A stretch of DNA of 59,687 nucleotides, taken from NCBI GenBank assembly GCA_020073005.1, contig JAIQFX010000019.1, forward strand, positions 1-59,687. Reading direction: 5' to 3'. This document shows positions 14,847 through 23,763 of this stretch, one piece after another. The notes under the pieces are model-generated. The model saw only the letters and a program-made list of their open reading frames with translations, did not search any database and was not told where the DNA came from. The DNA is from Terriglobia bacterium. Lineage in GTDB: Bacteria; Acidobacteriota; Vicinamibacteria; Vicinamibacterales; CAVVIG01. Every line of letters begins with the position of its first letter. Positions within the stretch are counted from its first letter, which is position 1. The translations under genes and the position numbers were made by a program.

Positions 14847-17792
14847 ATGCCCGAAACCGTCACGTCCGAGGTTGCTCACGCCGCCAGTCTCGTCGTTCGC
14901 GGCGCCCGCACGCACAACCTCAAGGACATCGATCTCACGCTGCCGCTCGGCACGCTGATCATCGTCACGGGTGTCAGCGGATCGGGAAAATCGTCGCTCG
15001 CCTTCGACACAATCTACGCCGAGGGACAGCGCCGCTACGTGGAGTCGCTCTCGGCGTACGCGCGGCAGTTTCTCGAGCGGATGGAGAAGCCGGACGTCGA
15101 CCGCATCGACGGCATCTCGCCCGCCATCGCGATTCGCCAGAAGAACAGCATCCGCAATCCGCGTTCGACGGTCGGCACGACGACCGAGATTCACGACTAC
15201 ATGCGGCTGCTCTACGCGCGGGTCGGCCGGACGTTCTGCCGCAGCTGCGGACGCGAGGTCGTGCGGGAGACGGCGGAAGTCGTCGCGCAGCAGCTCCACG
15301 GATTGCCGGCCGGCACGCGGCTGCTTCTCGGATTCGATCTGCCCGTCGTCGACACGTCGGCGCCGATGCCCGACGCTCCCGACGTCGAGGAGTCCGTCGA
15401 AGAGCCAGGGGCGGACCCGACGGTCCGCCCGATCGAGGCCGTCGCTCCGTCGGTCATCGTCGAGACGATCGCGAACCTGCGCAAGAAAGGGTTCGCGCGC
15501 CTGTTGATCGACGGACGCGCGATCGCCTTCGACGATGTGAATCCCGCGGAGCTCACCGGGCGAACGCTGCTGCAGGTCGTCGTCGACCGCGTGCAGGTGA
15601 CTGGCGGGGACGACGTGCGCCACCGGCTCACCGATTCGATCGAGACGTCGTATCTGGAGGGCGGCGGCGCCGCGTGGGCCGTGGAGCAGTCGGCCACCAG
15701 CCACCAGCCACCAGCCACCTATCTTTTCTCCGAGCGCTTCGAATGCCGGCCGTGCGCCATCGCGTACGAAGATCCGCAGCCGCGGCTCTTCTCGTTCAAT
15801 AACCCGTTCGGCGCCTGTCCCACGTGCCACGGCTTCGGCAACATCATCGAGCTGGACATGGATTTGGTCGTTCCCGATCAGGCCAAGTCGATCCAGCAGG
15901 GCGCGATCGAGCCGTGGACCAAGCCGCACTATCGCGCGCAGCTCGCGGAGCTGAAGCGCGCGGCGAAGAAGGCGAAGATCCGGCTGGACGTGCCGTGGTC
16001 CGCGCTGACCGAAGAAGAAAGGCGGCTCGTCGTCGACGGCATCGACGACGGGAGCGAGTACGCGGGCGTGCGCGGATTCTTCCGCTGGCTCGAGCGCAAG
16101 AAGTACAAGGTCCACGTCCGCGTGTTCCTGAGCCGCTACCGCGGGTACCTCACGTGCCCGGACTGCGCCGGCGCGCGCCTACGGCGCGAGGCGCGCGACG
16201 TGCAGGTCGGCGGACGCACGATCGATCGCGTGTCGGCGCTGACCGTCAGCGAGGCGCAGCGCTTCTTCGCCGGCCTCGAGCTCAGCGAGAAGGAGGCCGC
16301 GATTGCCGACAAGGTACTGAAGGAGATCCGGCGGCGGCTCGGCTTCCTGAGCGACGTCGGCCTCGACTACCTGACGCTCGACCGCCTCTCGTCCACGCTC
16401 TCGGGCGGCGAAGCGCAGCGCATCAATCTGGCGACGTCGCTCGGCGCGGCGCTCGTCGGCACGCTCTACGTGCTCGATGAGCCGTCGATCGGGCTGCACT
16501 CGCGCGACAACCTGCGCCTCATCGCGATCCTGCGGCAGCTGCGCGATCAGGGCAACACCGTCCTCGTCGTCGAGCACGACGCCGACATGATCAGAGTCGC
16601 CGATCACATCGTCGATCTCGGGCTGGGCGCGGGCGAGCAGGGCGGGCGCGTCGTCTTTTCCGGAACGCTCGACGGGCTGCTGCAGGAGACGCGCTCGCTG
16701 ACGTCGAAGTACCTGCGGCAGGAGCTCGCGATCCCCGTGCCGCCCACGCGACGCCGCGGGACGGGACAGAAGATCAAGCTGCTCGGCGCCGCCGAGCACA
16801 ATCTCAAGAACGTCGACATTGCGATTCCACTGAACACATTAACGTGTGTCACCGGCGTCAGCGGCTCCGGCAAGTCCACAATCGTCCACGACGTGCTGTA
16901 CGCGGCCATCAAGCGCGCGAAGGGCGGCTGGGACAAGCGCGTCGGCACGTTCCGCGCGCTGGAAGGCGTCGAGTACGTCACCGACACCGTGCTCGTCGAT
17001 CAGGCGCCGATCGGCCGGACGCCGCGGTCCAACCCGGTCACGTATCTCAAGGCGTTCGATCCAATCCGCGAGCTGTTCGCGGCGACCAAGGACGCGCGCG
17101 CGCGCGGCTTGACCGCGAGTCACTTCTCCTTCAACGTGCCGGGCGGGCGCTGCGAGGCGTGCCAGGGCGAGGGTGAAGTCCGCGTCGAGATGCAGTTTCT
17201 GGCCGACGTCTTCGTGCCGTGCGATCAGTGCGACGGCAAGCGCTTCAAGCCGCAGGTGCTCGAGGTACGGTATCGCGGCCGCTCGATTCATCAGGTGCTC
17301 GATCTCACGGTGCGCGAGGCGCTGACGTTCTTCAGCAGCTCGCCGAAAGTGCTGCGCCGCCTGCAGGTGCTCGACGAAATCGGCCTCGGCTACCTGCGGC
17401 TCGGCCAGCCGGCGACGACGCTCTCGGGCGGCGAGGCGCAGCGCATCAAGATCGCGGCGCATTTGTCGTCGCACGGCGGCGAGCGTCTGCTCTACATCCT
17501 CGACGAGCCGACGACGGGTCTGCACTTCGACGACATCGCGAAGCTGCTGACGGCCTTCAAGAAGCTGCTCGAAGCAGGACACACGCTGCTCGTCATCGAG
17601 CACAACCTCGACGTGATCAAGACCGCCGATCACATCATCGACCTCGGGCCTGAAGGCGGCGAGGCGGGTGGCACGGTCGTCGCCATTGGAACGCCCGAGC
17701 AGGTCGCGCAGGTCGAGGCGTCGTACACCGGCCGCTACCTGCGTCCTGTGCTCGCCGAAGGCCGATCGCATGCGTATGCGGCGGGCCGCTAG
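14847..17792 (+). CDS. uvrA: Excinuclease ABC subunit A
   Basis: 981 residues, slightly longer than usual. Two ABC modules: Walker [10 protein letters not shown] (near residue 41) and GVSGSGKST, two signature motifs LSGGEAQR, Walker [10 protein letters not shown] and LDEPTTGLH, and zinc-finger cysteines CRSCG, CPTCHG, CEACQG and CDQCDG. UvrA finds bulky lesions and loads UvrB in nucleotide excision repair. The ATG at 14847 opens the family's usual N-terminus. A nine-residue insertion (SATSHQPPA, residues about 283-291), encoded by a heptamer repeat, sits before the [10 protein letters not shown] segment, in a region normally variable. uvrC lies 17 kb downstream, with a related insertion. The next gene overlaps its 3' end. 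Confidence 0.97.
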   Translation: MPETVTSEVAHAASLVVRGARTHNLKDIDLTLPLGTLIIVTGVSGSGKSSLAFDTIYAEGQRRYVESLSAYARQFLERMEKPDVDRIDGISPAIAIRQKNSIRNPRSTVGTTTEIHDYMRLLYARVGRTFCRSCGREVVRETAEVVAQQLHGLPAGTRLLLGFDLPVVDTSAPMPDAPDVEESVEEPGADPTVRPIEAVAPSVIVETIANLRKKGFARLLIDGRAIAFDDVNPAELTGRTLLQVVVDRVQVTGGDDVRHRLTDSIETSYLEGGGAAWAVEQSATSHQPPATYLFSERFECRPCAIAYEDPQPRLFSFNNPFGACPTCHGFGNIIELDMDLVVPDQAKSIQQGAIEPWTKPHYRAQLAELKRAAKKAKIRLDVPWSALTEEERRLVVDGIDDGSEYAGVRGFFRWLERKKYKVHVRVFLSRYRGYLTCPDCAGARLRREARDVQVGGRTIDRVSALTVSEAQRFFAGLELSEKEAAIADKVLKEIRRRLGFLSDVGLDYLTLDRLSSTLSGGEAQRINLATSLGAALVGTLYVLDEPSIGLHSRDNLRLIAILRQLRDQGNTVLVVEHDADMIRVADHIVDLGLGAGEQGGRVVFSGTLDGLLQETRSLTSKYLRQELAIPVPPTRRRGTGQKIKLLGAAEHNLKNVDIAIPLNTLTCVTGVSGSGKSTIVHDVLYAAIKRAKGGWDKRVGTFRALEGVEYVTDTVLVDQAPIGRTPRSNPVTYLKAFDPIRELFAATKDARARGLTASHFSFNVPGGRCEACQGEGEVRVEMQFLADVFVPCDQCDGKRFKPQVLEVRYRGRSIHQVLDLTVREALTFFSSSPKVLRRLQVLDEIGLGYLRLGQPATTLSGGEAQRIKIAAHLSSHGGERLLYILDEPTTGLHFDDIAKLLTAFKKLLEAGHTLLVIEHNLDVIKTADHIIDLGPEGGEAGGTVVAIGTPEQVAQVEASYTGRYLRPVLAEGRSHAYAAGR
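15693..15720 (+). repeat. Period-7 tandem repeat inside uvrA
   Basis: Four heptamers GCCACCA, GCCACCA, GCCACCA, GCCACCT in frame. The unit is the same (shifted) as at 32644-32678, 36101-36135 and 46593-46671. Confidence 0.75.
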
Positions 17793-18396
17793 CCTCCCCC
17801 GATCCTTCTACGATCGTCCCACGCTCGACGTCGCGCGCGATCTGCTCGGGAAAGTGCTCGTCCATGAACGCCGCGGCGTCCGCACGAGCGGTGTCATCGT
17901 CGAAGTCGAGGCGTACATCGGCGAATCCGATCCCGCGTGCCACGCGGCGCCCGGACCGACACGCCGCAACGCGCCGATGTACGGCGAGCCGGGTCACGCG
18001 TACGTCTATCTGAACTACGGCATTCACTCGATGGTGAATGTCGTGACCGAATCGGCGGGATCGCCGGCCGCCGTGCTGATTCGCGCGCTGGATCCGTTGG
18101 AGGGAATCAGCATCATGCGCCGACGGCGTGGACGAGCGATGAAGGGCCGCCGCCGCGTGGCCGCCGCATCCATTGCGACTCGGGCACTCTGCAAAGGGCC
18201 CGGCAATCTGACAATGGCGATGGGCATCACGCTGGCGGACAACCGTCTGGATCTGACAGGCGATCGATTACGAATCGAGGATCACGGTCTGCGCGTCAGT
18301 GTGATTGACTGGAGTCCACGCATCGGCATTCGCGTCGGCACCGAACATCCATGGCGCGCGTTCGTCTCGGATCATCCCGCGGTATCACGGATATAG
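17770..18396 (+). CDS. DNA-3-methyladenine glycosylase, AAG/MPG type
   Basis: 208 residues, the usual length. Visible are the start RSFYDRPTLDVARDLLGKVL, the active-site region VIVEVEAYIGESDPACHA with the catalytic Glu, and the base-pocket strand HAYVYLNYGIHSMVNVV. It excises alkylated and deaminated purines in base excision repair. The start (ATG 17770, or ATG 17776) overlaps the uvrA 3' end, giving a small repair operon. The stop codon runs into a heptamer repeat. Confidence 0.93.
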   Translation: MRMRRAASLPRSFYDRPTLDVARDLLGKVLVHERRGVRTSGVIVEVEAYIGESDPACHAAPGPTRRNAPMYGEPGHAYVYLNYGIHSMVNVVTESAGSPAAVLIRALDPLEGISIMRRRRGRAMKGRRRVAAASIATRALCKGPGNLTMAMGITLADNRLDLTGDRLRIEDHGLRVSVIDWSPRIGIRVGTEHPWRAFVSDHPAVSRI

Positions 18397-18424
18397 CTCT
18401 CAGCTGTCAGCTCTCAGCTATCAG
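18395..18424. repeat. Period-7 tandem repeat after the glycosylase gene
   Basis: Heptamers AGCTCTC, AGCTGTC, AGCTCTC, AGCTATC, then AG. The array begins within the stop codon of the glycosylase gene and fills the gap to the convergent gene. Confidence 0.7.
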
Positions 18425-18429
18425 ATCGC

Positions 18430-18723
18430 TCAGAAGTTGAAATAGAAAACTGGGAACGCGGCAGCGAACGCCGCGCCGATTTGCAGCGCCAGCACCGGCA
18501 GCGCCTGTCGCGGATTCCGCGGGAGCGACGTCGCCGCGAAGAACATGATGATCGGCGCCTGTCCAGCCATCAGGAGCTGCCAGAGATGGGCGGCGGTTCC
18601 CTCATCGGCTTGTCGAGCCGTGCCGAACAAGGCAATGTAGATCACCAGGGTGGCTATCGCGGCGAATGACATCGCCACTGGCAGGAAGGCGCTCGGCTTC
18701 GTGATCATCGTCCAGAAATTCAT
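18430..18723 (-). CDS. Small membrane protein of unknown function
   Basis: 97 residues with about three hydrophobic segments (AFLPVAMSFAAIATLVIYIALF, a central MAGQAPIIMFFAA, and ALQIGAAFAAAFPVFYF). I do not recognise a family. The ATG at 18723 is preceded by GGTGAACC and lies 5 bp after the ankyrin gene stop, so the two are likely one transcript. Confidence 0.6.
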   Translation of the reverse strand: MNFWTMITKPSAFLPVAMSFAAIATLVIYIALFGTARQADEGTAAHLWQLLMAGQAPIIMFFAATSLPRNPRQALPVLALQIGAAFAAAFPVFYFNF

Positions 18724-18727
18724 CGGT

Positions 18728-19420
18728 TCACCCTTTCCTGTCGTCGTCGTGGCCCACGAGCGCGAGGACATCGGCGCAGCCGTGGAAGCGCGCCCACCAG
18801 AGCGCGTTGTGTCCCGCGATCGTGTCCGGCAGGCGCAGCTTCGGATCGTGCGCGAGCAGCGCGCGCACGGTGTCGGGATGACAACCGCCCAGCAACGGGC
18901 GATCGATGTCGCTCAGCGCGCCCCCGGACACCGCAATCGACAGCGCCGTCGAGCCGCCGAGACCGCGCACGGACGGATCCGCGCCGTGCGCGAGCAGCAG
19001 CGTGGCGATCGCCGGATCGCGATCGGCGGCCGCCATCATGAGCGGCGTGACCATCCGCGCCGGCTTGTTCGGGTCGACGCCGCGGTCGAGGAGCAGCCGC
19101 ACGGCGGCGGCCTGGTTCTTGTGAATCGCGTGGAACAGCGGCGTCCAGCCGTTCGCGACGTCGCGGGCGTTGAGGTCGGCGCCCCCGTCGAGCAGCGCCG
19201 CCATCGCGTCGACGGCGCCGGCCCGCGCCGCCCACATCAGCGACGTCAGCCCTTTCTCGTCGCGCTCGTCCGGCGCGTGTCCCTGCGCGAGGAGCTCGCG
19301 CACCGTGTCGGCGGCGTTGCGCGCGGCGACGAGCGCGAGCGGCAGGCTCGGAGGGGATTGGCAGGCGGACGCGGCGAGAAGCGCGGCGCCCATTCCCAGG
19401 AACAGCGCGTAACGGCGCAT
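18728..19420 (-). CDS. Exported ankyrin-repeat protein
   Basis: 230 residues with a lipoprotein-like signal (LLAASACQSP) and about five ankyrin repeats from residue 40 on (for example DEKGLTSLMWAARAGAVDAMAALLDGGA and NGWTPLFHAIHKNQAAAVRLLLDRG, seen in parts). Ankyrin repeats bind proteins; the partner is unknown. The ATG at 19420 has GGAGG 9 bp upstream. It is divergent from the permease-prefix gene. Confidence 0.82.
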   Translation of the reverse strand: MRRYALFLGMGAALLAASACQSPPSLPLALVAARNAADTVRELLAQGHAPDERDEKGLTSLMWAARAGAVDAMAALLDGGADLNARDVANGWTPLFHAIHKNQAAAVRLLLDRGVDPNKPARMVTPLMMAAADRDPAIATLLLAHGADPSVRGLGGSTALSIAVSGGALSDIDRPLLGGCHPDTVRALLAHDPKLRLPDTIAGHNALWWARFHGCADVLALVGHDDDRKG

Positions 19421-19435
19421 AGGCGTGACCTCCGC

Positions 19436-19471
19436 TTGAATACTACAAGAAAGAACTCTACAATGTAAAGT
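19436..19471 (+). promoter_or_regulatory. Promoter with overlapping PadR-like operator
   Basis: TTGAAT (19436-19441), exact 17-bp spacer, TACAAT (19459-19464). A 17-bp imperfect palindrome ACTCTACAATGTAAAGT (19455-19471) covers the -10. ATGT/ACAT-type palindromes of this kind are typical PadR sites. Confidence 0.65.
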
Positions 19472-19518
19472 ATTGGTGGAGGGAAGGCAGGACTTCTACG
19501 GATGAAGGAGTGCGCGGC

Positions 19519-20889
19519 ATGACGACCTTCGCCGATCGACCGCTCGAGGAGCAAATCGCGCAGTGGCGGGCGTACGTGCGCCGCCGGCAGGCCCTTCACG
19601 GTCCCGCGGTGGAGGCGCTCGAGGGACATCTCCGCGAGCAGCTGGTGGCGCTCACCGAGGCCGGCCTGGCAGGGGATGAAGCGTTCCTGGTCGCGGTCAA
19701 GCGCATGGGCAGCCTCGATGCGCCGTCACGCGAATTCGCACGCGCGCACTCCGAGCGGCTGTGGAAGCAGCTGGTCATCGCCCCCGACGCTGCCGATGAG
19801 TCGGCGAACACTCCGCACGCCGAAATGCTCGTCGTCCTGGGCCTTGCCATCGCCGCGGCGTTGGCCATCAAGGCGCCGGCGCTGTTCGGTCTTCGGATCG
19901 ACAGTGGTGACGAACCGTTCTACTTCCGCAACGCCAGTCTGTTCGTCCTGCCGCTGCTGACGATCTACTTCGCGTGGAAGCGTGGGTTGAGCGTTGCGAG
20001 CGGCGTCTGGCTCGCGCTGCCCTTTGCGGCCGGGGCTGTGTTCGCCAACGTCTTCCCCTTCCCCAAGGGCAGCAACACCGAGGTGCTGACCATTCTGCAC
20101 TTGCCAATCGCCCTGTGGCTGGGTGTGGGCGTCGCGTACGTCCGAGGCCGCTGGTTCGCCGACGGTGGGCGCATGAACTTCGTGCGGTTCTCGGGCGAGC
20201 TGGCGATTTACTACGTGCTCATCGCGCTCGGCGGGGGCGTCCTCACCGGCTTTACGGTCATGATGTTCAAGGCCATCGAGATGAACGCCGAGTGGTTCGT
20301 AGGCGGCTGGCTGATCCCATGCGGCGCGGCGGGGGCCGTCATCATCGGATCCTGGCTGGTGGAGGCGAAGCAAAGTGTCGTCGAGAACATGGCCCCGGTG
20401 CTGACCAGGCTGTTCACGCCGCTGTTCACAATTCTGCTACTGGTGTTTCTGGCGACGATGGCGTGGACAGGCAGCCCCATCAACGTGAAGCGGGAGGTAC
20501 TGATCGGCTTCGATCTGCTGCTCGCGGTCGTCGTTGGTCTGGTGCTCTACGCCGCCTCCGCGCGCGACCCGCAGGCACCCCCCGGCTTCTTCGACGGTCT
20601 GCAACTGTTGCTCGTGGTCAGCGCGCTCGTGGTCGATGGGGTCGCGCTCTGGGCGATCGCCGCCCGCATCTCCGAGTTTGGCTTCACTCCCAACCGGGCG
20701 GCGGCGCTTGGCGAGAACTTCATTCTGCTCGTCAACCTGGCGTGGTCGGCGTGGCTCTATGCGTCCTTCCTGCGTTATCGGGGCTCGTTTGCCGTCCTGG
20801 AGCGATGGCAGATCGCCTATCTCCCCGTGTACTCCGCGTGGGCGGCACTGGTGGTCGTCCTGTTCCCGCCCGTGTTCGGCTACCGTTGA
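19519..20889 (+). CDS. Permease-prefix-domain membrane protein
   Basis: 456 residues. The first 90 form a soluble 'permease prefix' domain (LEEQIAQWRAYVRRRQAL and LREQLVALTEAGLAGDEAF), followed by about eleven membrane segments. In Acidobacteria such genes usually sit directly behind a PadR regulator gene. Here no PadR gene remains between the operator-like promoter and the start. AAGGAG lies 8 bp before the ATG at 19519. The transport or sensing role is unknown. Confidence 0.75.
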   Translation: MTTFADRPLEEQIAQWRAYVRRRQALHGPAVEALEGHLREQLVALTEAGLAGDEAFLVAVKRMGSLDAPSREFARAHSERLWKQLVIAPDAADESANTPHAEMLVVLGLAIAAALAIKAPALFGLRIDSGDEPFYFRNASLFVLPLLTIYFAWKRGLSVASGVWLALPFAAGAVFANVFPFPKGSNTEVLTILHLPIALWLGVGVAYVRGRWFADGGRMNFVRFSGELAIYYVLIALGGGVLTGFTVMMFKAIEMNAEWFVGGWLIPCGAAGAVIIGSWLVEAKQSVVENMAPVLTRLFTPLFTILLLVFLATMAWTGSPINVKREVLIGFDLLLAVVVGLVLYAASARDPQAPPGFFDGLQLLLVVSALVVDGVALWAIAARISEFGFTPNRAAALGENFILLVNLAWSAWLYASFLRYRGSFAVLERWQIAYLPVYSAWAALVVVLFPPVFGYR

Positions 20890-20924
20890 TGGGCGACGGA
20901 TCTTCAACGGTTCGAGTTGGGTTG

Positions 20925-23522
20925 TCAGCGGGCGGCGAGCCACGTCGTCACGGCTGACGTCTGCGATTCCCTCAGCTCGATGCAGCTGTTGATCTGCTCC
21001 AGCGTCTGGTCCAGCGTGCGCGACGCCGCCGGCAGCGGATGCTTCGCGAAGAACGCGACGACCTCGTCGCGCGCGTGCGCGTCGCAGAAGCCGGCCAGCG
21101 CCCTGACGAGATTCGTATCGCCGCCGAAGATGCTCACCCTGGGCGCGAGCTCGGTCCAGTGGGCGTTCACGAACGCCCACGCTCGCGGCCGCGCGGCCGC
21201 GGTGGAGAAAAAGCGGCCGAGGAAGAGCGCCGCGTCCTGATTGCGCACCTGCGGCGAGAGCACGCGCTGCAGGCCGCGATCGATCAGCGCCGGATCCCGA
21301 AAGTTCGCCAGCGCGTAAAGATACCGATACTGATCCTCGGGCGACGGCGCGCGATCGGCGGCCGCCGCGAGCGCGTCGAAGAGCGCCGCGTCGCCGTGCT
21401 CGGCCGCGGTCCGGATGACGGACGCCGCCGTCGTCGGATCGAGCGCGGCGCCGCCCGCGAGCGCGCGATCGACCGCGCTTCGCGCCTTCGAGACGACGTC
21501 GGGATCGTTGCCGAAGCTGCCGAGCGCGGCGACGACCGTCGAGCGCAGCGTTCGACGCTCGTCGCTGTCGGACGCCGAGGCCGTCAGGCCCACCTCGTCG
21601 AACAGCGGCCGCAGCAATGCCCGCGCGAAGCGCTCGAAGGACGCGCGCGTCGTCTCTGTCGTCAGATAGGCGTGGATGAAGCCGAGGCGACTGGTCGCTT
21701 CCTGGAGAACACCGCTCGTGTGCTCCTTGCCGTACCCGGCCGCCAGTGTCAGGTAGTCGCCGATCGTGTGGCGACCCGCCCGCACCATCGCCCATTCATC
21801 GTCCAGGAGCATCAGTCGTTCTGACGCGTTGAGGTCCGTTTCCACGTGCGGCGCGATTCCGCGGAGGAGCTCTGGTGAATAGGCCGTCCGGTAGTACCCG
21901 CGGGCGCCCGCGTTGGCGAAGATCCACGGTGAACACGTGCCCGGCATCGTGATCTCGCGCGACGCGTCTGTCAGAACGTCGCACGTGGGCGAGGACTGCC
22001 CGGCGCCTTTCAGGCACACGGGAATCTGCCAGCGGCCCGCCTCCGTCGACGCGGCATTGGTGAAGAATCGCCGCTGCGTCAACGTGACGATCGTGCGATT
22101 GGCGACGCACGCGCTCGAGACATCCAGAAGCGGCACACCCGGCTGATTCACGAATGTCGGCAGAATGCGCTCGACCGGCTTGCCTGATGCCGACGAGATC
22201 GCCTTCCAGAGATCTTCTGACGCGGCGTTCTTGTACGCGTGCGCCTCCAGGTACGCGTTGATCCCGTTGCGAAACGCCTCAGGCCCGACGTAGTTCTCGA
22301 CCATGCGCAGGACGGCCGCGCCTTTCTCGTACGCGATCCCGTCGAACGCCTCGTCGATCTGCGCGGGCGTCTCCACGTCGGCGTGAATCGGCCGCGTCGA
22401 CCGCAGCGCGTCGAGATTGAGCGCGGACCGGTTTTCTTCCGTTTCATCGACGGCGATGTTCCAGTCGGCGCGCGTGGCCGCCAGCGGCTTGTTCGCCATC
22501 CACGTGGCGAAGCCCTCGTTCAGCCAGACGTCGTCCCACCACTGCATCGTCACGAGATCGCCGAACCACTGATGCGCCATCTCGTGCGCCAGGATCGATG
22601 CGATGGTCTTGCGCGTCGCGACGGACGCCGACTTGGAATCAGCGAGCAGATCGGTCTCGCGATAGAAGATCGCCGCCGTGTTTTCCATCGCGCCGGCGGC
22701 GAAGTCGGGGACGGCGACGACGTCGAGCTTCACGAACGGATACGTGATCGCGTAATAGCTGTTGTAGAACTTCAGGATCTGCTGCGCGGACTCGAGCGCG
22801 ATCTTTCCCAGGTCCGTCTTGTCCGGCGTCGCGCAGATGCGAATCGGAATGTTGTCCGCCGCGCCCTCGAGGCACTTGAAGTCGCCGACGGCCATCGCGA
22901 CCAGATACGACGACATCTTCGGCGACGTCGCGAACTTCATCGTGTGCTGCGTCAGGGCGGGGCCGGGCGTGTCGGAAAGGACCTTGCCGTTCGAGATCGC
23001 CGAGTCGCCGCGATCGATGGTCAGCGTCACGGCGAACGTCGCCTTGAAGGCCGGCTCGTCGAAGCAGGGGAACGCGCGACGCGCGTCGGTCGATTCGAAT
23101 TGCGTGACCGCGTACTTACGCGCCTTCGTCTTGCTGATGTAGAAGCCGCGCAGGTTCGTGCTCAACACACCCGAGTACCGGATGTGAATCGTCGACGGCC
23201 CCCTGGCCAGCGCGTTGCGCACGGTCAACGTCGCCGTCTGCGCGTTCTCGTCCAGAGCGACCGTCGCCGCCTGCACGGATGCGCCGTCGCCGATCGTCAC
23301 GTCGCGAAACGTGACATCGACGGCATTCAGGACGATGCGCGACGTCGGCTCCTCGATCTGAACCTGAATGGCCTCGGTGCCATCGAAGCGTTCGTGCAGC
23401 AGGTCGACGACGAACGCGAGATCGTAGTGAGTGGGAAGAACCGTGGATGGAAGCCGCTGGGCCGCTGCGGGCGATGCCGTCAGCGTGACGGCCGCGAGCA
23501 CGGCCGGGACGAAAACTCTCAT
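20925..23522 (-). CDS. M1-family zinc aminopeptidase, exported
   Basis: 865 residues with signal peptide. The exopeptidase motif AAGAMENTA (about residues 275-282), zinc site HEMAHQWFGD (about 311-320) and the third ligand in NEGFATWM follow in order, then an ERAP1-type helical C-terminal domain. It removes N-terminal residues from peptides, probably in the periplasm. The ATG at 23522 opens a good signal peptide (VFVPAVLAAVTLTASPAAAQ). It is divergent from the Cys-rich leader of the sulfite reductase operon. Confidence 0.93.
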   Translation of the reverse strand: MRVFVPAVLAAVTLTASPAAAQRLPSTVLPTHYDLAFVVDLLHERFDGTEAIQVQIEEPTSRIVLNAVDVTFRDVTIGDGASVQAATVALDENAQTATLTVRNALARGPSTIHIRYSGVLSTNLRGFYISKTKARKYAVTQFESTDARRAFPCFDEPAFKATFAVTLTIDRGDSAISNGKVLSDTPGPALTQHTMKFATSPKMSSYLVAMAVGDFKCLEGAADNIPIRICATPDKTDLGKIALESAQQILKFYNSYYAITYPFVKLDVVAVPDFAAGAMENTAAIFYRETDLLADSKSASVATRKTIASILAHEMAHQWFGDLVTMQWWDDVWLNEGFATWMANKPLAATRADWNIAVDETEENRSALNLDALRSTRPIHADVETPAQIDEAFDGIAYEKGAAVLRMVENYVGPEAFRNGINAYLEAHAYKNAASEDLWKAISSASGKPVERILPTFVNQPGVPLLDVSSACVANRTIVTLTQRRFFTNAASTEAGRWQIPVCLKGAGQSSPTCDVLTDASREITMPGTCSPWIFANAGARGYYRTAYSPELLRGIAPHVETDLNASERLMLLDDEWAMVRAGRHTIGDYLTLAAGYGKEHTSGVLQEATSRLGFIHAYLTTETTRASFERFARALLRPLFDEVGLTASASDSDERRTLRSTVVAALGSFGNDPDVVSKARSAVDRALAGGAALDPTTAASVIRTAAEHGDAALFDALAAAADRAPSPEDQYRYLYALANFRDPALIDRGLQRVLSPQVRNQDAALFLGRFFSTAAARPRAWAFVNAHWTELAPRVSIFGGDTNLVRALAGFCDAHARDEVVAFFAKHPLPAASRTLDQTLEQINSCIELRESQTSAVTTWLAAR

Positions 23523-23548
23523 GGTTGCAAGTGTAACGGGTGCGCGAC

Positions 23549-23577
23549 TTGACGCCGACGCTCGAAGAAGGTAAAAA
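23549..23577 (+). promoter_or_regulatory. Candidate promoter of the siroheme/sulfite reductase operon
   Basis: TTGACG (23549-23554), 17-bp spacer, TAAAAA (23572-23577). The expected transcription start is about 8 bp upstream of the Cys-rich leader ATG. Confidence 0.55.
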
Positions 23578-23591
23578 GTAGGGCATTCCTC

Positions 23592-23693
23592 ATGGGTCAG
23601 TCGACCTGCATGTGTAGCTGCTGTTGTTGCGGGCTCTCCGCGAGCCCCTGCGCCGGTGGTCTACGCGCGTGCATGCCGATGAACCTCATGTGA
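23592..23693 (+). CDS. Cys-rich leader peptide 2 (putative cysteine attenuator)
   Basis: A 33-codon ORF (ATG to TGA) with six Cys in eight residues at positions 6-13 (CMCSCCCC) and further Cys at 20 and 27. It lies between a TTGACG/TAAAAA promoter and an intrinsic terminator that precedes the siroheme synthase and sulfite reductase genes, whose pathway ends in cysteine. GGGCTC (23631-23636) can pair with GAGCCC (23642-23647) just after the Cys run; GAGCC there is also complementary to GGCTC (23734-23738) in the terminator hairpin. Inference: ribosome stalling on Cys codons frees GAGCC to disturb the terminator. Polycysteine leader ORFs with attenuation are known in mycobacteria; this would be an independent case working through a terminator. 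Confidence 0.72.
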   Translation: MGQSTCMCSCCCCGLSASPCAGGLRACMPMNLM

Positions 23694-23722
23694 TCTAGTT
23701 CATCAGCAACCAACGCAGACCC

Positions 23723-23757
23723 AAGGCCCGGGAGGCTCACGCTTCCCGGGCCTTTTT
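23723..23757 (+). terminator. Intrinsic terminator/attenuator 2
   Basis: Stem AAGGCCCGGGA (23723-23733) pairs with TCCCGGGCCTT (23744-23754), T-run to 23757. It ends only 6 bp before the ATG of the next gene and leaves no room for a usual ribosome-binding site there. It is nearly identical to the hairpin at 3914-3946. Confidence 0.88.
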
Positions 23758-23763
23758 GTTTTT

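Noticed and set aside
3914-23757. The two identical hairpins as ends of a 20-kb mobile element
   Set aside because: They are in direct orientation, each follows a Cys-rich ORF and ends in a T-run, and no transposase or integrase lies between.
23592-23763. T-box or other tRNA-sensing leader before the siroheme operon
   Set aside because: No T-box bulge sequence or specifier-loop layout is visible; the Cys-rich ORF with terminator explains the region better.
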